A stretch of DNA of 64,000 nucleotides from Cryobacterium sp. N22 (GCF_002929555.1 NZ_PJJP01000039.1:718935-782934), one strand, 5' to 3'; numbered from the stretch's first letter, positions 56,280 through 64,000 are shown. Notes: a model not told the origin generated them from the sequence alone. Numbers and translations are program-made.

Positions 56280-58330
56280 GTGCACTGATTACCCCAGAGC
56301 TCGTTGCTTTGGACCAAAACCTCGGTGCCGAACCGTCGACCGTGATCCGGCACCTCGCCGAGCTCGTCGTCGGAGCCGGCCGAGCCACCGAGATCGACGG
56401 CCTGTACGCCGACGCCCTCGCCCGCGAAGCGAAGACCTCCACCGGCATCCCCGGCGGACTCGCGATCCCCCACTGCCGCTCCGCCGCGGTCACGGAGCCG
56501 ACGCTGGCCGTCGCCCGCCTCTCCCAGCCTGTCGACTTCGGCTCGGCCGATGGACCCGCCGACCTGATCTTCATGATCGCCGCCCCCGAAGGCGCCGACC
56601 AGGACCACCTGAAGATCCTGTCGAAGCTGGCCCGCTCGCTGATGAAGGCCGACTTCACCACCGCTCTCCGCGCCGCGAAGAGCCCCGAAGAGATCGTGAC
56701 CCTGGTCACCGACATCGTCGCGCCGGCTCCCGCAGCGGCCGCAGCCGGAGCGCACTCCGCCAGCACCGCCCCGGCCGCCCCGCGCGTCACCGCGGCGCCC
56801 ACCGGAGCCGGCACCGAGGGGACTCCGAGCAACGGGGCCCGTCGCATCGTCGCCGTCACCGCCTGCCCCACCGGCATCGCCCACACCTACATGGCAGCGG
56901 ATGCGCTCGTCGCGGCTGCCAAGGAGATGGGTATCGACCTGCAGGTCGAGACGCAGGGTTCCGCCGGAGCCACCCCGCTGGCCGCCTCGGTCATCGACTC
57001 GGCCGACGCCGTCATCTTCGCCGTTGACGTCGACGTGCGCGACAAGGGCCGTTTCGCCGGCAAGCCCCTCATCCAGTCCCCCGTCAAGCGCGCCATCGAC
57101 GAACCGAAGAAGATGGTCCAGGAGGCCCTCGCGGCCGTGGACAACCCGAACGCCCGCCGCGTCAGCGGTGGCGCCGCCGCGGCATCCGATTCGGTGTCCG
57201 AGAACGAGCACGTGGGCCAGAAGGTCAAGCGCGCCCTCCTCACCGGTGTCAGCTACATGATCCCGTTCGTCGCCGGTGGAGGCCTGCTGATCGCCCTGGG
57301 CTTCCTGCTCGGCGGCTACGACATCACCGACGTCGCCGACAAGGTGGTGCTGGACAACAGCCTCTGGAACCTGCCTGACGGCGGCATGCTGATCTACCTC
57401 GGTGCGGTCTTCTTCAAGATCGGCCAGCTGTCGATGAGCTTCCTGGTTCCCGCTCTGGCCGGTTACATCGCCTACGGCATCGCCGACCGCCCCGGCATCG
57501 CTCCCGGCTTCGTCGCCGGTGCGGTCTCCGGCTTCATGGGCGCCGGCTTCCTCGGCGGCATCGTCGGTGGACTGCTCGCCGGTCTCGCGGCAGCCTGGAT
57601 CGGTTCCTTCACCGTTCCGCGCTGGCTGCGCAGCCTGATGCCCGTCGTGATCATCCCGCTGCTCGCCTCGATCTTCGCCTCCGGGTTGATGTTCCTGGTG
57701 CTCGGCGGCCCGATCGCCTGGCTCACCGTCTCCCTGAACGACTGGCTGAACGGCATGACCGGCGCGTCCGTCGTCATCCTCGGCCTGATCCTCGGCCTGA
57801 TGATGGCGTTCGACCTCGGCGGCCCGGTCAACAAGGTTGCCTACTCCTTCGCCGTCGCCGGCCTGGGTGCCGCAACGCTGGCCAACCAGGCGCCGTGGCA
57901 GATCATGGCCGCGGTCATGGCCGCCGGCATGGTGCCGCCGCTCGGAATGGCCCTGGCCACCGTGCTCGACCGCAAGCTCTTCAGCCCGGTCGAACGCGAC
58001 AACGGCAAGGCGGCCTGGCTGCTCGGTGCCTCGTTCATCTCCGAGGGCGCGATCCCGTTCGCCGCGGCAGACCCGCTGCGCGTGATCCCCGCGAGCATGC
58101 TCGGCGCGGCTACCACCGGTGCGCTGACCATGGCCTGGGGTGTCACGTCGAAGGCGCCGCACGGAGGAATCTTCGTGTTCTTCGCCATCGAGAACGTTTT
58201 GGGCTTCATTCTGGCGATTCTCATCGGTACGGCCATCACGGCCATAGCGGTAATCGCGCTCAAGCGCTACGTCCGAAAGGCCCCGACTACGGGCTCTATC
58301 AAGCAGAACAACACCCTGGTGAACGCCTAA
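56276..58330 (+). CDS. fruA: Fructose PTS transporter EIIABC
   Basis: A 684-residue fusion that imports and phosphorylates fructose. The EIIA domain (about 5-150) has the phospho-accepting H66 in GGLAIPHCRS. An Ala/Pro/Thr linker (about 150-188) leads to EIIB (about 190-285) with the phospho-cysteine C197 in VAVTACPTGIAHTYM. EIIC (about 315-670) has roughly nine hydrophobic segments, including GVSYMIPFVAGGGLLIALGF. The GTG start overlaps fruK and has a perfect AAAGGAGG ribosome binding site. EI and HPr genes follow directly, so the whole phosphate chain is local. Confidence 0.95.
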   Translation: MSALITPELVALDQNLGAEPSTVIRHLAELVVGAGRATEIDGLYADALAREAKTSTGIPGGLAIPHCRSAAVTEPTLAVARLSQPVDFGSADGPADLIFMIAAPEGADQDHLKILSKLARSLMKADFTTALRAAKSPEEIVTLVTDIVAPAPAAAAAGAHSASTAPAAPRVTAAPTGAGTEGTPSNGARRIVAVTACPTGIAHTYMAADALVAAAKEMGIDLQVETQGSAGATPLAASVIDSADAVIFAVDVDVRDKGRFAGKPLIQSPVKRAIDEPKKMVQEALAAVDNPNARRVSGGAAAASDSVSENEHVGQKVKRALLTGVSYMIPFVAGGGLLIALGFLLGGYDITDVADKVVLDNSLWNLPDGGMLIYLGAVFFKIGQLSMSFLVPALAGYIAYGIADRPGIAPGFVAGAVSGFMGAGFLGGIVGGLLAGLAAAWIGSFTVPRWLRSLMPVVIIPLLASIFASGLMFLVLGGPIAWLTVSLNDWLNGMTGASVVILGLILGLMMAFDLGGPVNKVAYSFAVAGLGAATLANQAPWQIMAAVMAAGMVPPLGMALATVLDRKLFSPVERDNGKAAWLLGASFISEGAIPFAAADPLRVIPASMLGAATTGALTMAWGVTSKAPHGGIFVFFAIENVLGFILAILIGTAITAIAVIALKRYVRKAPTTGSIKQNNTLVNA

Positions 58331-58372
58331 CATTAGTGGGCACCATTAACGCCGAAGAATAGAGGAAGTTCC

Positions 58373-60058
58373 GTGCAGAGTTTCACAGGAGTAGGGGTCA
58401 GCCCCGGTCGGATCGTCGGATCCGTTCGGCAGATGCCCAAAGCCGTGAGCGAGCCGCCAGCAGGAGAACAGCTGGCCTCGTCGACGACGGCAGAGGATGC
58501 CGCCGTCACCCTGCGCGCAGCCGCGAAGGCGGTGCAGGCCGAGCTCAAGCAGCGCTCGGTCAGCGCCACCGGAGCGGGCAAGTCGGTTCTCGAGGCCACC
58601 GCACTGATGGCCGCGGACCCCATGCTCATCAAGGGCGCCGTGAAGTTGATCAACACCGGCACCTCCGCTGAGCGGGCAATCTGGGAGTCCGCGGCCTCCG
58701 TGGCCGAAATGCTGCACAACCTCGGCGGCTACATGGCCGAGCGGGCCACGGACGTCCTCGACGTGCGCTCCCGGATCGTCGCTGAGCTGCGCGGGGTGCC
58801 CGCACCGGGCATCCCCGCCTCCGACGAACCGTTCATCCTCGTTGCCGACGACCTGGCGCCGGCCGACACGGCCACGCTGAACCCGGCCGTCGTGCTGGCC
58901 CTGGTCACCTCCGGTGGCGGACCGCAGTCGCACACCGCGATCATCGCCCGCGCCCTCGGCCTGCCGGCCGTTGTCGCCGCGGTCGGTGTCGAGTCCATCA
59001 CTGACGGCACCGCGGTCTACGTTGACGGCGCAGCCGGCAGCATCACCGTCGACCCCGACGCCGAACAGCTCGAGGCCGCCACGGCCTGGGCCGCCAACGC
59101 CGCCACCCTCGCGGTATTCTCCGGCGAGGGCGTTATGGCCGACGGCCACCTCGTGCCGCTGCTCGCCAACGTGGGCGGTGCAGCGGATGCCGTCAAGGCC
59201 GCCGCCGCCGGCGCCCAGGGCGTGGGCCTGCTGCGCACCGAGTTCTGCTTCCTCGACCGCGACGAAGAACCCACCCTCGACGAGCAGGTCACCGCGTACC
59301 GCGGCGTCTTCGACGCGTTCCCCGGCAAGAAGGTCGTCCTGCGCACGCTCGACGCCGGCGCCGACAAGCCGCTCCCGTTCCTCACCGACGCGTCCGAGCC
59401 GAACCCGGCTCTCGGCGTGCGCGGCTACCGCACCGACTTCACCTCGCCCGGCGTGCTCAAGCGCCAGCTGGCCGCCGTGGCCACTGCCGCAGAGGGCACC
59501 GAAGCGGATGTCTGGGTCATGGCCCCGATGATCTCCACCGCCGATGAGGCCGCCGACTTCGCCCGCATGTGCGGCGAGGCCGGGCTGAAGACCCCCGGTG
59601 TCATGGTCGAGGTTCCCTCCGCCGCGCTGACGGCCGAGACCATCCTGGGCGAGGTGAGCTTCGCGAGCCTCGGCACCAACGACCTCACCCAGTACGCCAT
59701 GGCCGCCGACCGCCAGCTCGGCCCGCTCGCCGCGCTGAACACGCCGTGGCAGCCCGCCGTGCTGCGCCTGATCCAGCTCACCGTGGCCGGTTCCGTCGCC
59801 GAGGGCAACAACAAGCCCGTCGGCGTCTGCGGCGAAGCCGCGGCCGACCCGGCACTCGCCGTGGTGCTCGTGGGCCTGGGCGTGAACACCCTGTCGATGA
59901 CCGCCCGTGCCCTCGCTGCCGTCGCGGCAGTGCTGGCGAAGGTCACCGTCGTCGAGGCACAGCGCCTCGCCGGCATCGCCCTGGCCGCACCGAGCGCACT
60001 CGAGGCACGCGCCCGGGTCCGCGCCGAACTGCCCATTCTCGACGAACTGGGACTCTAA
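58373..60058 (+). CDS. ptsI: PTS enzyme I (PEP-protein phosphotransferase)
   Basis: A 561-residue enzyme that takes phosphate from PEP and passes it to HPr. The N-terminal domain contains the active-site H187 in GGPQSHTAIIARALGLPA. The PEP-binding barrel has LRTEFCFLDRDEEP, RTLDAGADKPLPFL, GTNDLTQYAMAADRQ and C486 in GVCGEAAADP. The length is close to usual (about 570). The GTG at 58373 follows GAGGAAG. It lies 42 bases after fruA on the same strand and is probably in the same transcript. Confidence 0.95.
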   Translation: MQSFTGVGVSPGRIVGSVRQMPKAVSEPPAGEQLASSTTAEDAAVTLRAAAKAVQAELKQRSVSATGAGKSVLEATALMAADPMLIKGAVKLINTGTSAERAIWESAASVAEMLHNLGGYMAERATDVLDVRSRIVAELRGVPAPGIPASDEPFILVADDLAPADTATLNPAVVLALVTSGGGPQSHTAIIARALGLPAVVAAVGVESITDGTAVYVDGAAGSITVDPDAEQLEAATAWAANAATLAVFSGEGVMADGHLVPLLANVGGAADAVKAAAAGAQGVGLLRTEFCFLDRDEEPTLDEQVTAYRGVFDAFPGKKVVLRTLDAGADKPLPFLTDASEPNPALGVRGYRTDFTSPGVLKRQLAAVATAAEGTEADVWVMAPMISTADEAADFARMCGEAGLKTPGVMVEVPSAALTAETILGEVSFASLGTNDLTQYAMAADRQLGPLAALNTPWQPAVLRLIQLTVAGSVAEGNNKPVGVCGEAAADPALAVVLVGLGVNTLSMTARALAAVAAVLAKVTVVEAQRLAGIALAAPSALEARARVRAELPILDELGL

Positions 60059-60072
60059 GCCCCACGCGTCAA

Positions 60073-60116
60073 CCGCGCGATGTGTTCCCGCCTCAAGGCG
60101 TGTGCACATCGCGCGG
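60073..60116. terminator. Two-level hairpin between ptsI and ptsH
   Basis: Perfect 12-base arms CCGCGCGATGTG (60073-60084) and CACATCGCGCGG (60105-60116) enclose an inner CGCCT/AGGCG stem (60089-60093 and 60096-60100). No T-run follows. It could attenuate transcription or protect the upstream mRNA end, so that ptsH is made at a different level. Confidence 0.6.
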
Positions 60117-60120
60117 GCAA

Positions 60121-60154
60121 TACAGTTGTAATCCGTACAGTTTCAGGAGGAACC
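60121..60154 (+). promoter_or_regulatory. Possible ptsH promoter and ribosome binding site
   Basis: TACAGTT occurs at 60121-60127 and 60136-60142; either TACAGT could be a -10 box, although no clear -35 is seen. CAGGAGG lies four bases before the ATG at 60155. Confidence 0.45.
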
Positions 60155-60433
60155 ATGTCAGAACGTACCGCCACCATCGCCAGCCGCGTCGGCCTGCACG
60201 CCCGTCCCGCAGCGATCTTCGCTGAGGCCGTCGGCGCACTGCCGGTCGAGGTCACCATCGCGCTCGAGGGCGACCCGGCCGACGACGCCATGGACGCGTC
60301 GAGCATCCTGTCGCTCATGAGCCTGGGTGCCGCAAACGGCCAGGTCGTCGTGCTGCGCGCCGAGGGCGACGGAGCGGATGAGGCCCTCGCCGGCCTCGTC
60401 ACGATCCTCGAGACTGACCTCGACGCCGAGTAG
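60155..60433 (+). CDS. ptsH: PTS phosphocarrier protein HPr
   Basis: A 92-residue phosphocarrier that moves phosphate from enzyme I to EIIA. The active-site histidine is H15 in GLHARPAAIF. The second conserved region, MDASSILSLMSLGAANG, has S50 at the place of the regulatory Ser46 of Gram-positive HPr; no HPr kinase gene is seen, and most Actinobacteria lack it. The ATG at 60155 is set by the strong CAGGAGG site; the frame continues upstream without support. Ends the fructose locus. Confidence 0.95.
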   Translation: MSERTATIASRVGLHARPAAIFAEAVGALPVEVTIALEGDPADDAMDASSILSLMSLGAANGQVVVLRAEGDGADEALAGLVTILETDLDAE

Positions 60434-60452
60434 CACTCCGCGTTACCTGTTA

Positions 60453-60485
60453 CAGCTCGCTCGCCTTCGGCGGGCGGGCTGTTTT
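60453..60485 (+). terminator. Intrinsic terminator after ptsH
   Basis: A 13-base-pair stem (60453-60465 with 60469-60481, three G-T pairs) with a TTC loop is followed by TTTT at 60482-60485. It ends the fructose locus transcript. Confidence 0.85.
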
Positions 60486-61267
60486 CATGTGCGCGGCGCC
60501 CTGATGCGCAGCACGAGCGTGACGGCGACGACCACGACGACGGCCACGATGGCGGTGATCGCCGTGGGGGTGGAGAGCAGGTCGCCGGTGAGCCGGGCTA
60601 CGGCCACCCAGGCCAGGCCCCAACAGAGGGCGAGGGCGGGGGTGAGCCGGCCACGACCGGCAACGGCGAGGAGCACACCGACCACACCGGCTACCGCGAT
60701 GATCAGCACACCCCAGACATCGGCGGGCAGGCCGAAGCCGTCGAAGCCGGCGGCGACGAGGGCGGCCGTGATGTTGGCGGCCGTGGCCACGCAGACCCAG
60801 CCCAGGTACAGGCCCATCGTGCCGTCGACGAGGACAGTCTCCACCAGCGTGCGTGGGCGGGTGTCCAGGATGATGAGGAACGCCCAGACCAGCACGGCCA
60901 GCAGCAGGGCGATGACCGGGACGCTCAGCCAGAGCAGGTCGAATTGCACGCTGAGGATCCAGGCCGCGTTCAGCAGCAGCGAGGCTGCGATCGGATAGCC
61001 GAGCCGGCGTTGTCGGGGGTCGGTCTTCTGTCGCGGCAGGAACTGCCAGATCGCGTAGAGCACGAGGCCGGCGTAGATCGGCGTCCAGATGGCGAAGGCC
61101 GGTCCGCCCGGTGCGATCGGGGTGGCATCGGCGGCCAGCGCTCCCCCGGAGGCGTCCTGGATGGGCGTGCCGCCCGCGGCTCCGGACCCGATGAACGACC
61201 CGGCCAAGGCGAGGATCGCGCTCAGCAGCACGGTGCTCTGGCGGAGCAGGTCACGAGGCGCAGTCAT
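60485..61267 (-). CDS. TspO-like tryptophan-rich membrane protein
   Basis: A 260-residue membrane protein with about seven hydrophobic helices. GGPAFAIWTPIYAGLVLYAIW, LLNAAWILSVQFDLLWLS and GLYLGWVCVATAANI match the tryptophan-rich TspO/MBR pattern, although longer than the five-helix classical TspO (about 160). TspO proteins bind porphyrins and other ligands; the role of the long actinobacterial form is unknown. It starts six bases after the CYTH/CHAD gene, with a TGAGG site inside that gene's end, so it is in the same operon. Confidence 0.82.
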   Translation of the reverse strand: MTAPRDLLRQSTVLLSAILALAGSFIGSGAAGGTPIQDASGGALAADATPIAPGGPAFAIWTPIYAGLVLYAIWQFLPRQKTDPRQRRLGYPIAASLLLNAAWILSVQFDLLWLSVPVIALLLAVLVWAFLIILDTRPRTLVETVLVDGTMGLYLGWVCVATAANITAALVAAGFDGFGLPADVWGVLIIAVAGVVGVLLAVAGRGRLTPALALCWGLAWVAVARLTGDLLSTPTAITAIVAVVVVVAVTLVLRIRAPRT

Positions 61268-61273
61268 CAGGCC

Positions 61274-62950
61274 TCAGAGCTCGCGGACGAGCCGCTTGAG
61301 GTGTCGCACCGAGCGGTCGGCCTCGCTGAGGACAACCTGCACGGTGTCGTCGAGGCGTTCGGCACGCGCCACGAGCAGGCCGTAGACCAGGGCGTTCTCG
61401 CCGCTCTCATGAGCCGCCTGTGCGGCCTGGTCGAGCTCCTCGATGTAGAGCAGCCTGTCGTGCCGGTCGCCGAGCCGCTTCACGAGCGGCTTCGCCACCC
61501 GGGCCACGTGGGCGTAACGCTTGCGGAGCTTCGCGAATCGGGCGGTGGCCCTGGCGCGCTTCGCGGCCGCCTTCTTCGCTGCCGTCCTGGCTGACTTCTT
61601 GGCCGGCTTCGTCGCCGGGCCCTCGGCCACCGGTTCGGCAGACGCCACCGCGGCGGCGGCGTAGCGCAGCCGGCGAGCCGCCTTGCGCACCTCGTGCAAC
61701 GCCGCCTCCGGCTCATCCGCGTTGGTCACTGCGGTGCTGAGCTGCTCGAGCGCGGCGACGGCCCTGCCGAGGTCGCGTTTGATCTCGGTGGCGGCGGGAC
61801 GCTCGGCCTTCGGGGTGATCGGCGGCCAGGCCGTGAAGTTCTCGAGGGAATCGAGCAGCCTGTAGTAGCGGGTGCTCAGGAGGTAGTCGCGCACCGAGGC
61901 GAGGGCCTCCGCGTAGTCACGTCTGGCACCGCCCACGAGCCGGATCTCGGCATCGTCGGTGGTGTACTGGTCGACGCCGTCGAGTTCCGCGGCCACTCGG
62001 CTTCCGCGCACCTCGGCGTCGCGCGCGTGCCCCAACTCGGTGCCCAGGTGCTTGAGCTCGAAACGGAGCTCCTTCACGGCCGCGGTCTCGAACAGCCGGC
62101 CGTAGACCGCGAGGACGCTGCGCAGGCGGCGCACCGTGGTGCGCATGTGATGGACCGCGTCCGGGGCATCCGCTCGGGCCCGGGGGTCATCATCGATGAG
62201 GGCGGCGGTCAGGTCGCGCAGCGCTCCGACGACGACGGCGCCGGCGGAGTCCGGGTGTTGCAGGGCCGGGGCGGGGAGCAGACCCGGCAGCACCTCGGCG
62301 CGGTCGAGCTCGGTCAGGGACTCAACGCCCACGGCGCGGGCGATCTTGGCCGCACTCGTGGACGGAGTGGCACCCGCGGTGAGCAACACCTGTTCGACGG
62401 AATCGAGCAGTCTGGTGCGCTTCTTGCGGGTGTCGGGGGCGCCGTCCAGCAGTTCGAGCTCCCATTCACGCCACTTGCGGTACGTTCCCCCGCGCACATC
62501 AGAAGCGGAGACGAGGTCATCGGCGATCTCGGCGAGGGCGTGGCCGTCGGCATCGGTGAGTCGCACCGTGGTGCGCACCGTGCTGACCCTGGCCAGCGGG
62601 GTGAGCGGCCGGTCGCGCACAATGGCGCGCACGGGCTCGAGCACCTCGTCCGGGATGTGCTCAGAGCTCTCTGCAGCGCCGACATCAAGCGGCCAGTGCA
62701 CCTCGGTGCGCCCCTCGGCGGCCGGCATCTTCAGGTGCCAGCCGGCATCGCCGCCTCCCTCGCGACGGCGCAGAACGATGCGGTGGCGGGCCAGGTCGTG
62801 GTCTGCGGTGTCGTAGTACACGGCCGTGAGCACAAAGGGCGCCTCGGCCGGATCGGCGGTGATGCCATCGAGCCCCTGCAGCGACGGAACGGGCCGGAGC
62901 CCCTCGACGTCGTACTTGCGCTCGATCTCGGTCTGCTCTCGCCCTGTCAT
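61274..62950 (-). CDS. CYTH and CHAD domain protein
   Basis: A 558-residue cytoplasmic protein. The N-terminal CYTH domain (about 5-200) opens with the ExExK-type TEIERKYDV (E8, E10, K12) and has several charged strands. CYTH domains hydrolyse or bind polyphosphates. The C-terminal CHAD domain (about 235-555) is helical and histidine/arginine-rich (HHMRTTVRRLRSVLAVYG, HEVRKAARRLRYAAAAV) and binds polyphosphate in studied cases. A lysine/alanine-rich insert near 455-480 lies within it. It sits 12 bases after the HAD phosphatase gene and 6 bases before the TspO-like gene. Confidence 0.92.
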   Translation of the reverse strand: MTGREQTEIERKYDVEGLRPVPSLQGLDGITADPAEAPFVLTAVYYDTADHDLARHRIVLRRREGGGDAGWHLKMPAAEGRTEVHWPLDVGAAESSEHIPDEVLEPVRAIVRDRPLTPLARVSTVRTTVRLTDADGHALAEIADDLVSASDVRGGTYRKWREWELELLDGAPDTRKKRTRLLDSVEQVLLTAGATPSTSAAKIARAVGVESLTELDRAEVLPGLLPAPALQHPDSAGAVVVGALRDLTAALIDDDPRARADAPDAVHHMRTTVRRLRSVLAVYGRLFETAAVKELRFELKHLGTELGHARDAEVRGSRVAAELDGVDQYTTDDAEIRLVGGARRDYAEALASVRDYLLSTRYYRLLDSLENFTAWPPITPKAERPAATEIKRDLGRAVAALEQLSTAVTNADEPEAALHEVRKAARRLRYAAAAVASAEPVAEGPATKPAKKSARTAAKKAAAKRARATARFAKLRKRYAHVARVAKPLVKRLGDRHDRLLYIEELDQAAQAAHESGENALVYGLLVARAERLDDTVQVVLSEADRSVRHLKRLVREL

Positions 62951-62962
62951 GTGTCCTGTCTA

Positions 62963-63742
62963 CTACCTCGGCTGGGTCTGGAGAACAAAAACCACGCCGT
63001 GATCGTGCAGTTCGATGCGTAGGCGATCGAGGCTGGTCACAACGAGGTCGGCGTCCAGTTCGTCGGCGGAGTGGGTGCCGACAACGCCGATGGTCGCACA
63101 GCCGGCCGCACGACCCGCGGCGAGTCCGGCGGGAGCGTCTTCGACGACAACGCACTGGCGGGCGTCGAGGCCGAGCCGGTCGGCCGCCTCGAGGAACGGG
63201 TCGGGTGCCGGCTTTCCCTTGACGGTGTCATTAATGGTGACCACGGTGGCCGGGGCGCTGAAGCCGGCGGCGTCGAGACGGATGCGGCAGAGGGCACTGT
63301 CGCACGAGGTGACGATGGCCCGGCGGTCTTCGGGGAGGGCGGCCATCAGTTCTGCGGCACCGGGCAGGATGGTGATGTCGTCGGTGTCGGCGAGTTCAAG
63401 CTCATTGACGCGGAGGATCGAGGATTCGACCTGCTCGGGTGATACGAGGTCGGCCACCATCTCGCGGGCCGGGCGGCCGTGCTGGATGCCGGAGAACAGG
63501 GCGCCGAAGCCCATTTCGTCCGCCCACTGCTGCCAGGACCGGTTCACGGCCTTGGTCGAGTCGACCAGGGTGCCGTCCATGTCGAAAAGCACGCCCTGGA
63601 ACACGCGCCCGAGAACGGCGTGCGCCTCAGTCTCGGGAACAGGTTCGGGAACCGCCTGCAGAATGTTCTGGAGGTCGGCCTCGATATCAGCGCCGGCCAT
63701 CCTTTCGCCGATGGTGCCGGCCGAGTTTTCGGAGGTCGTCAT
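62963..63742 (-). CDS. HAD-superfamily sugar phosphatase-like hydrolase
   Basis: A 259-residue phosphatase of the beta-phosphoglucomutase/glycerol-3-phosphatase-like HAD branch. The nucleophile motif is VLFDMDGTLVDS (D54, D56), after an unusual N-terminal extension of about 45 residues. VTSCDSALCRIRLDA is motif II, KGKPAPDPFLEAAD is motif III, and CVVVEDAPAGLAAGRAAG is motif IV. Small sugar phosphates are the usual substrates. The ATG at 63742 has AAGGA upstream and overlaps the stop of a 14-codon leader ORF. First gene of the operon with CYTH/CHAD and TspO-like genes. Confidence 0.9.
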   Translation of the reverse strand: MTTSENSAGTIGERMAGADIEADLQNILQAVPEPVPETEAHAVLGRVFQGVLFDMDGTLVDSTKAVNRSWQQWADEMGFGALFSGIQHGRPAREMVADLVSPEQVESSILRVNELELADTDDITILPGAAELMAALPEDRRAIVTSCDSALCRIRLDAAGFSAPATVVTINDTVKGKPAPDPFLEAADRLGLDARQCVVVEDAPAGLAAGRAAGCATIGVVGTHSADELDADLVVTSLDRLRIELHDHGVVFVLQTQPR

Positions 63743-63783
63743 GGTGAATCCTTCTTCCGAAGCACCTTCGTTGTCGCTGTCAT
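63739..63783 (-). CDS. 14-codon leader ORF upstream of the HAD phosphatase
   Basis: ATG at 63783, peptide MTATTKVLRKKDSP, TGA at 63741-63739 overlapping the HAD ATG as ATGA. A GAAGGAG ribosome binding site lies four bases before it. The predicted promoter puts the transcript start only a few bases before that site. The HAD ribosome binding site lies inside this ORF, so translation of the two is probably coupled. Expression is a prediction. Confidence 0.5.
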   Translation of the reverse strand: MTATTKVLRKKDSP

Positions 63784-63808
63784 GCTTCTCCTTCGACCCT
63801 AACGAAGG
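63784..63808 (-). promoter_or_regulatory. Promoter with inverted repeat before the leader ORF
   Basis: TAGGGT on the minus strand (63796-63801) as -10 box. CCTTCG (63790-63795) and CGAAGG (63803-63808) are perfect inverted arms directly around it, a possible operator. Confidence 0.5.
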
Positions 63809-63846
63809 CCGGTTGACGGGCGGTAATTGCTCGAGCGCCGTAGCGC

Positions 63847-64000
63847 TCACACCACCGGTGGACCCTCAGGCGGTGGCCCCTCGCCGCGTCGTCGAGTGCG
63901 TGGGTCGTGGGCTCGGTGTTGGGGTGGTTTCCGCCAGGTGCCGGTGGGGTCGATCCAGTGCGGGGCTTTGACTTCGGGCAGGCCCAGGACCATCCGGATT
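63847..64000 (-). CDS. C-terminal end of an HNH endonuclease/DUF222-type protein (partial)
   Basis: About 51 codons of a gene that begins beyond the right edge. The visible end reads RMVLGLPEVKAPHWIDPTGT followed by a Trp/Arg/Pro-rich tail. The PHWIDPTGTWR stretch is typical of the C-terminus of DUF222/13E12-type proteins with an HNH nuclease domain, which are common and multi-copy in Microbacteriaceae. The catalytic HNH part would lie outside the window. The stop is TGA at 63849-63847. Confidence 0.7.
   Translation of the reverse strand, partial: IRMVLGLPEVKAPHWIDPTGTWRKPPQHRAHDPRTRRRGEGPPPEGPPVV

Noticed and set aside
56150..58333. Minus-strand open frame of 727 codons antisense to fruA
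   Set aside because: Composition dominated by Gly/Asp/Gln/Arg and no conserved domain; EIIABC is certain on the other strand.
1..64000. tRNA, rRNA, CRISPR, insertion sequence or prophage genes
   Set aside because: All gaps were read on both strands. No cloverleaf, repeat-spacer array, transposase or phage structural gene was recognised; only a tool-based scan could exclude small RNAs.

Overview
The window is 64 kb of very GC-rich, densely packed chromosome from an actinobacterium. Several features suggest Microbacteriaceae, possibly a Cryobacterium-like organism: an actinobacterial protein O-mannosyltransferase divergent from rsmI, a MarP-type acid-resistance protease, a predicted Sec/Tat dual-targeted membrane molybdoenzyme, a PPOX/F420-type protein and many predicted leaderless transcripts. 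The genus is an inference. No tRNA, rRNA, CRISPR array, prophage or insertion sequence was seen. No gene-free stretch exceeds 300 bases; the longest gaps are about 190-230 bases and hold promoters, operators and hairpins.

Layout. 1-2125 (minus): metG (cut by the left edge) and rsmI. 2165-8010 (plus): O-mannosyltransferase, fatty acid desaturase, YeiH-type exporter, O-acetylhomoserine sulfhydrylase metY and a CoA-binding protein. 8007-12228: a two-gene ABC-2 exporter divergent from a WYL regulator, then L-serine ammonia-lyase. 12249-18549: DUF2207 membrane protein, LysM lipoprotein, Gfo/Idh oxidoreductase and a Ski2-like helicase. 18661-25271 (plus): membrane molybdoenzyme, DksA-like protein, DUF4232 protein, NTF2-like protein, a tight operon of small molybdoenzyme plus flavin reductase plus DUF6510 zinc ribbon, then MarP. 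25314-37476: PLP decarboxylase, an RNase HI with a basic tail and a ribbon-helix-helix-like end, sugar porter, DUF429, two small proteins, an enolase-superfamily racemase, MpaB-type oxygenase, MerR regulator with a membrane protein, SulP transporter and M18 aminopeptidase. 37552-48301: GH65 glycosidase, VOC and PPOX proteins, RecQ fused to a phosphoribosyltransferase-like domain, a degenerate ADP-ribosylglycohydrolase, a cystine-type ABC importer, a Pr6Pr membrane protein, a phosphatase-like relic and a DUF2834 protein. 48340-54313: sbcCD, a short-chain dehydrogenase and a DUF559 endonuclease-like protein. 54523-60433 (plus): a complete fructose phosphotransferase locus (DeoR regulator, 1-phosphofructokinase, EIIABC, EI, HPr). 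60485-63783 (minus): HAD phosphatase, CYTH/CHAD protein and TspO-like protein, preceded by a short leader ORF. The right edge holds the C-terminus of an HNH/DUF222-type protein.

How genes work together. The fructose locus encodes the whole phosphate relay from PEP through EI, HPr and EIIA/EIIB to fructose, plus the kinase that makes fructose-1,6-bisphosphate. The cystine-type importer and metY both serve sulfur amino acid supply. sbcC/sbcD form one nuclease complex. The molybdoenzyme, flavin reductase and DUF6510 genes overlap by four bases at each junction and probably form one electron-transfer unit.

Two sequence-level patterns recur. First, about twenty genes have a TANNNT (-10) box exactly six or seven bases before the start codon and no Shine-Dalgarno sequence, which indicates leaderless transcription and fixes many start codons. 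Second, two genes (the racemase and the HAD phosphatase) are preceded by tiny ORFs of 6 and 14 codons whose stop overlaps the main start codon as ATGA, a possible translational-coupling leader design.
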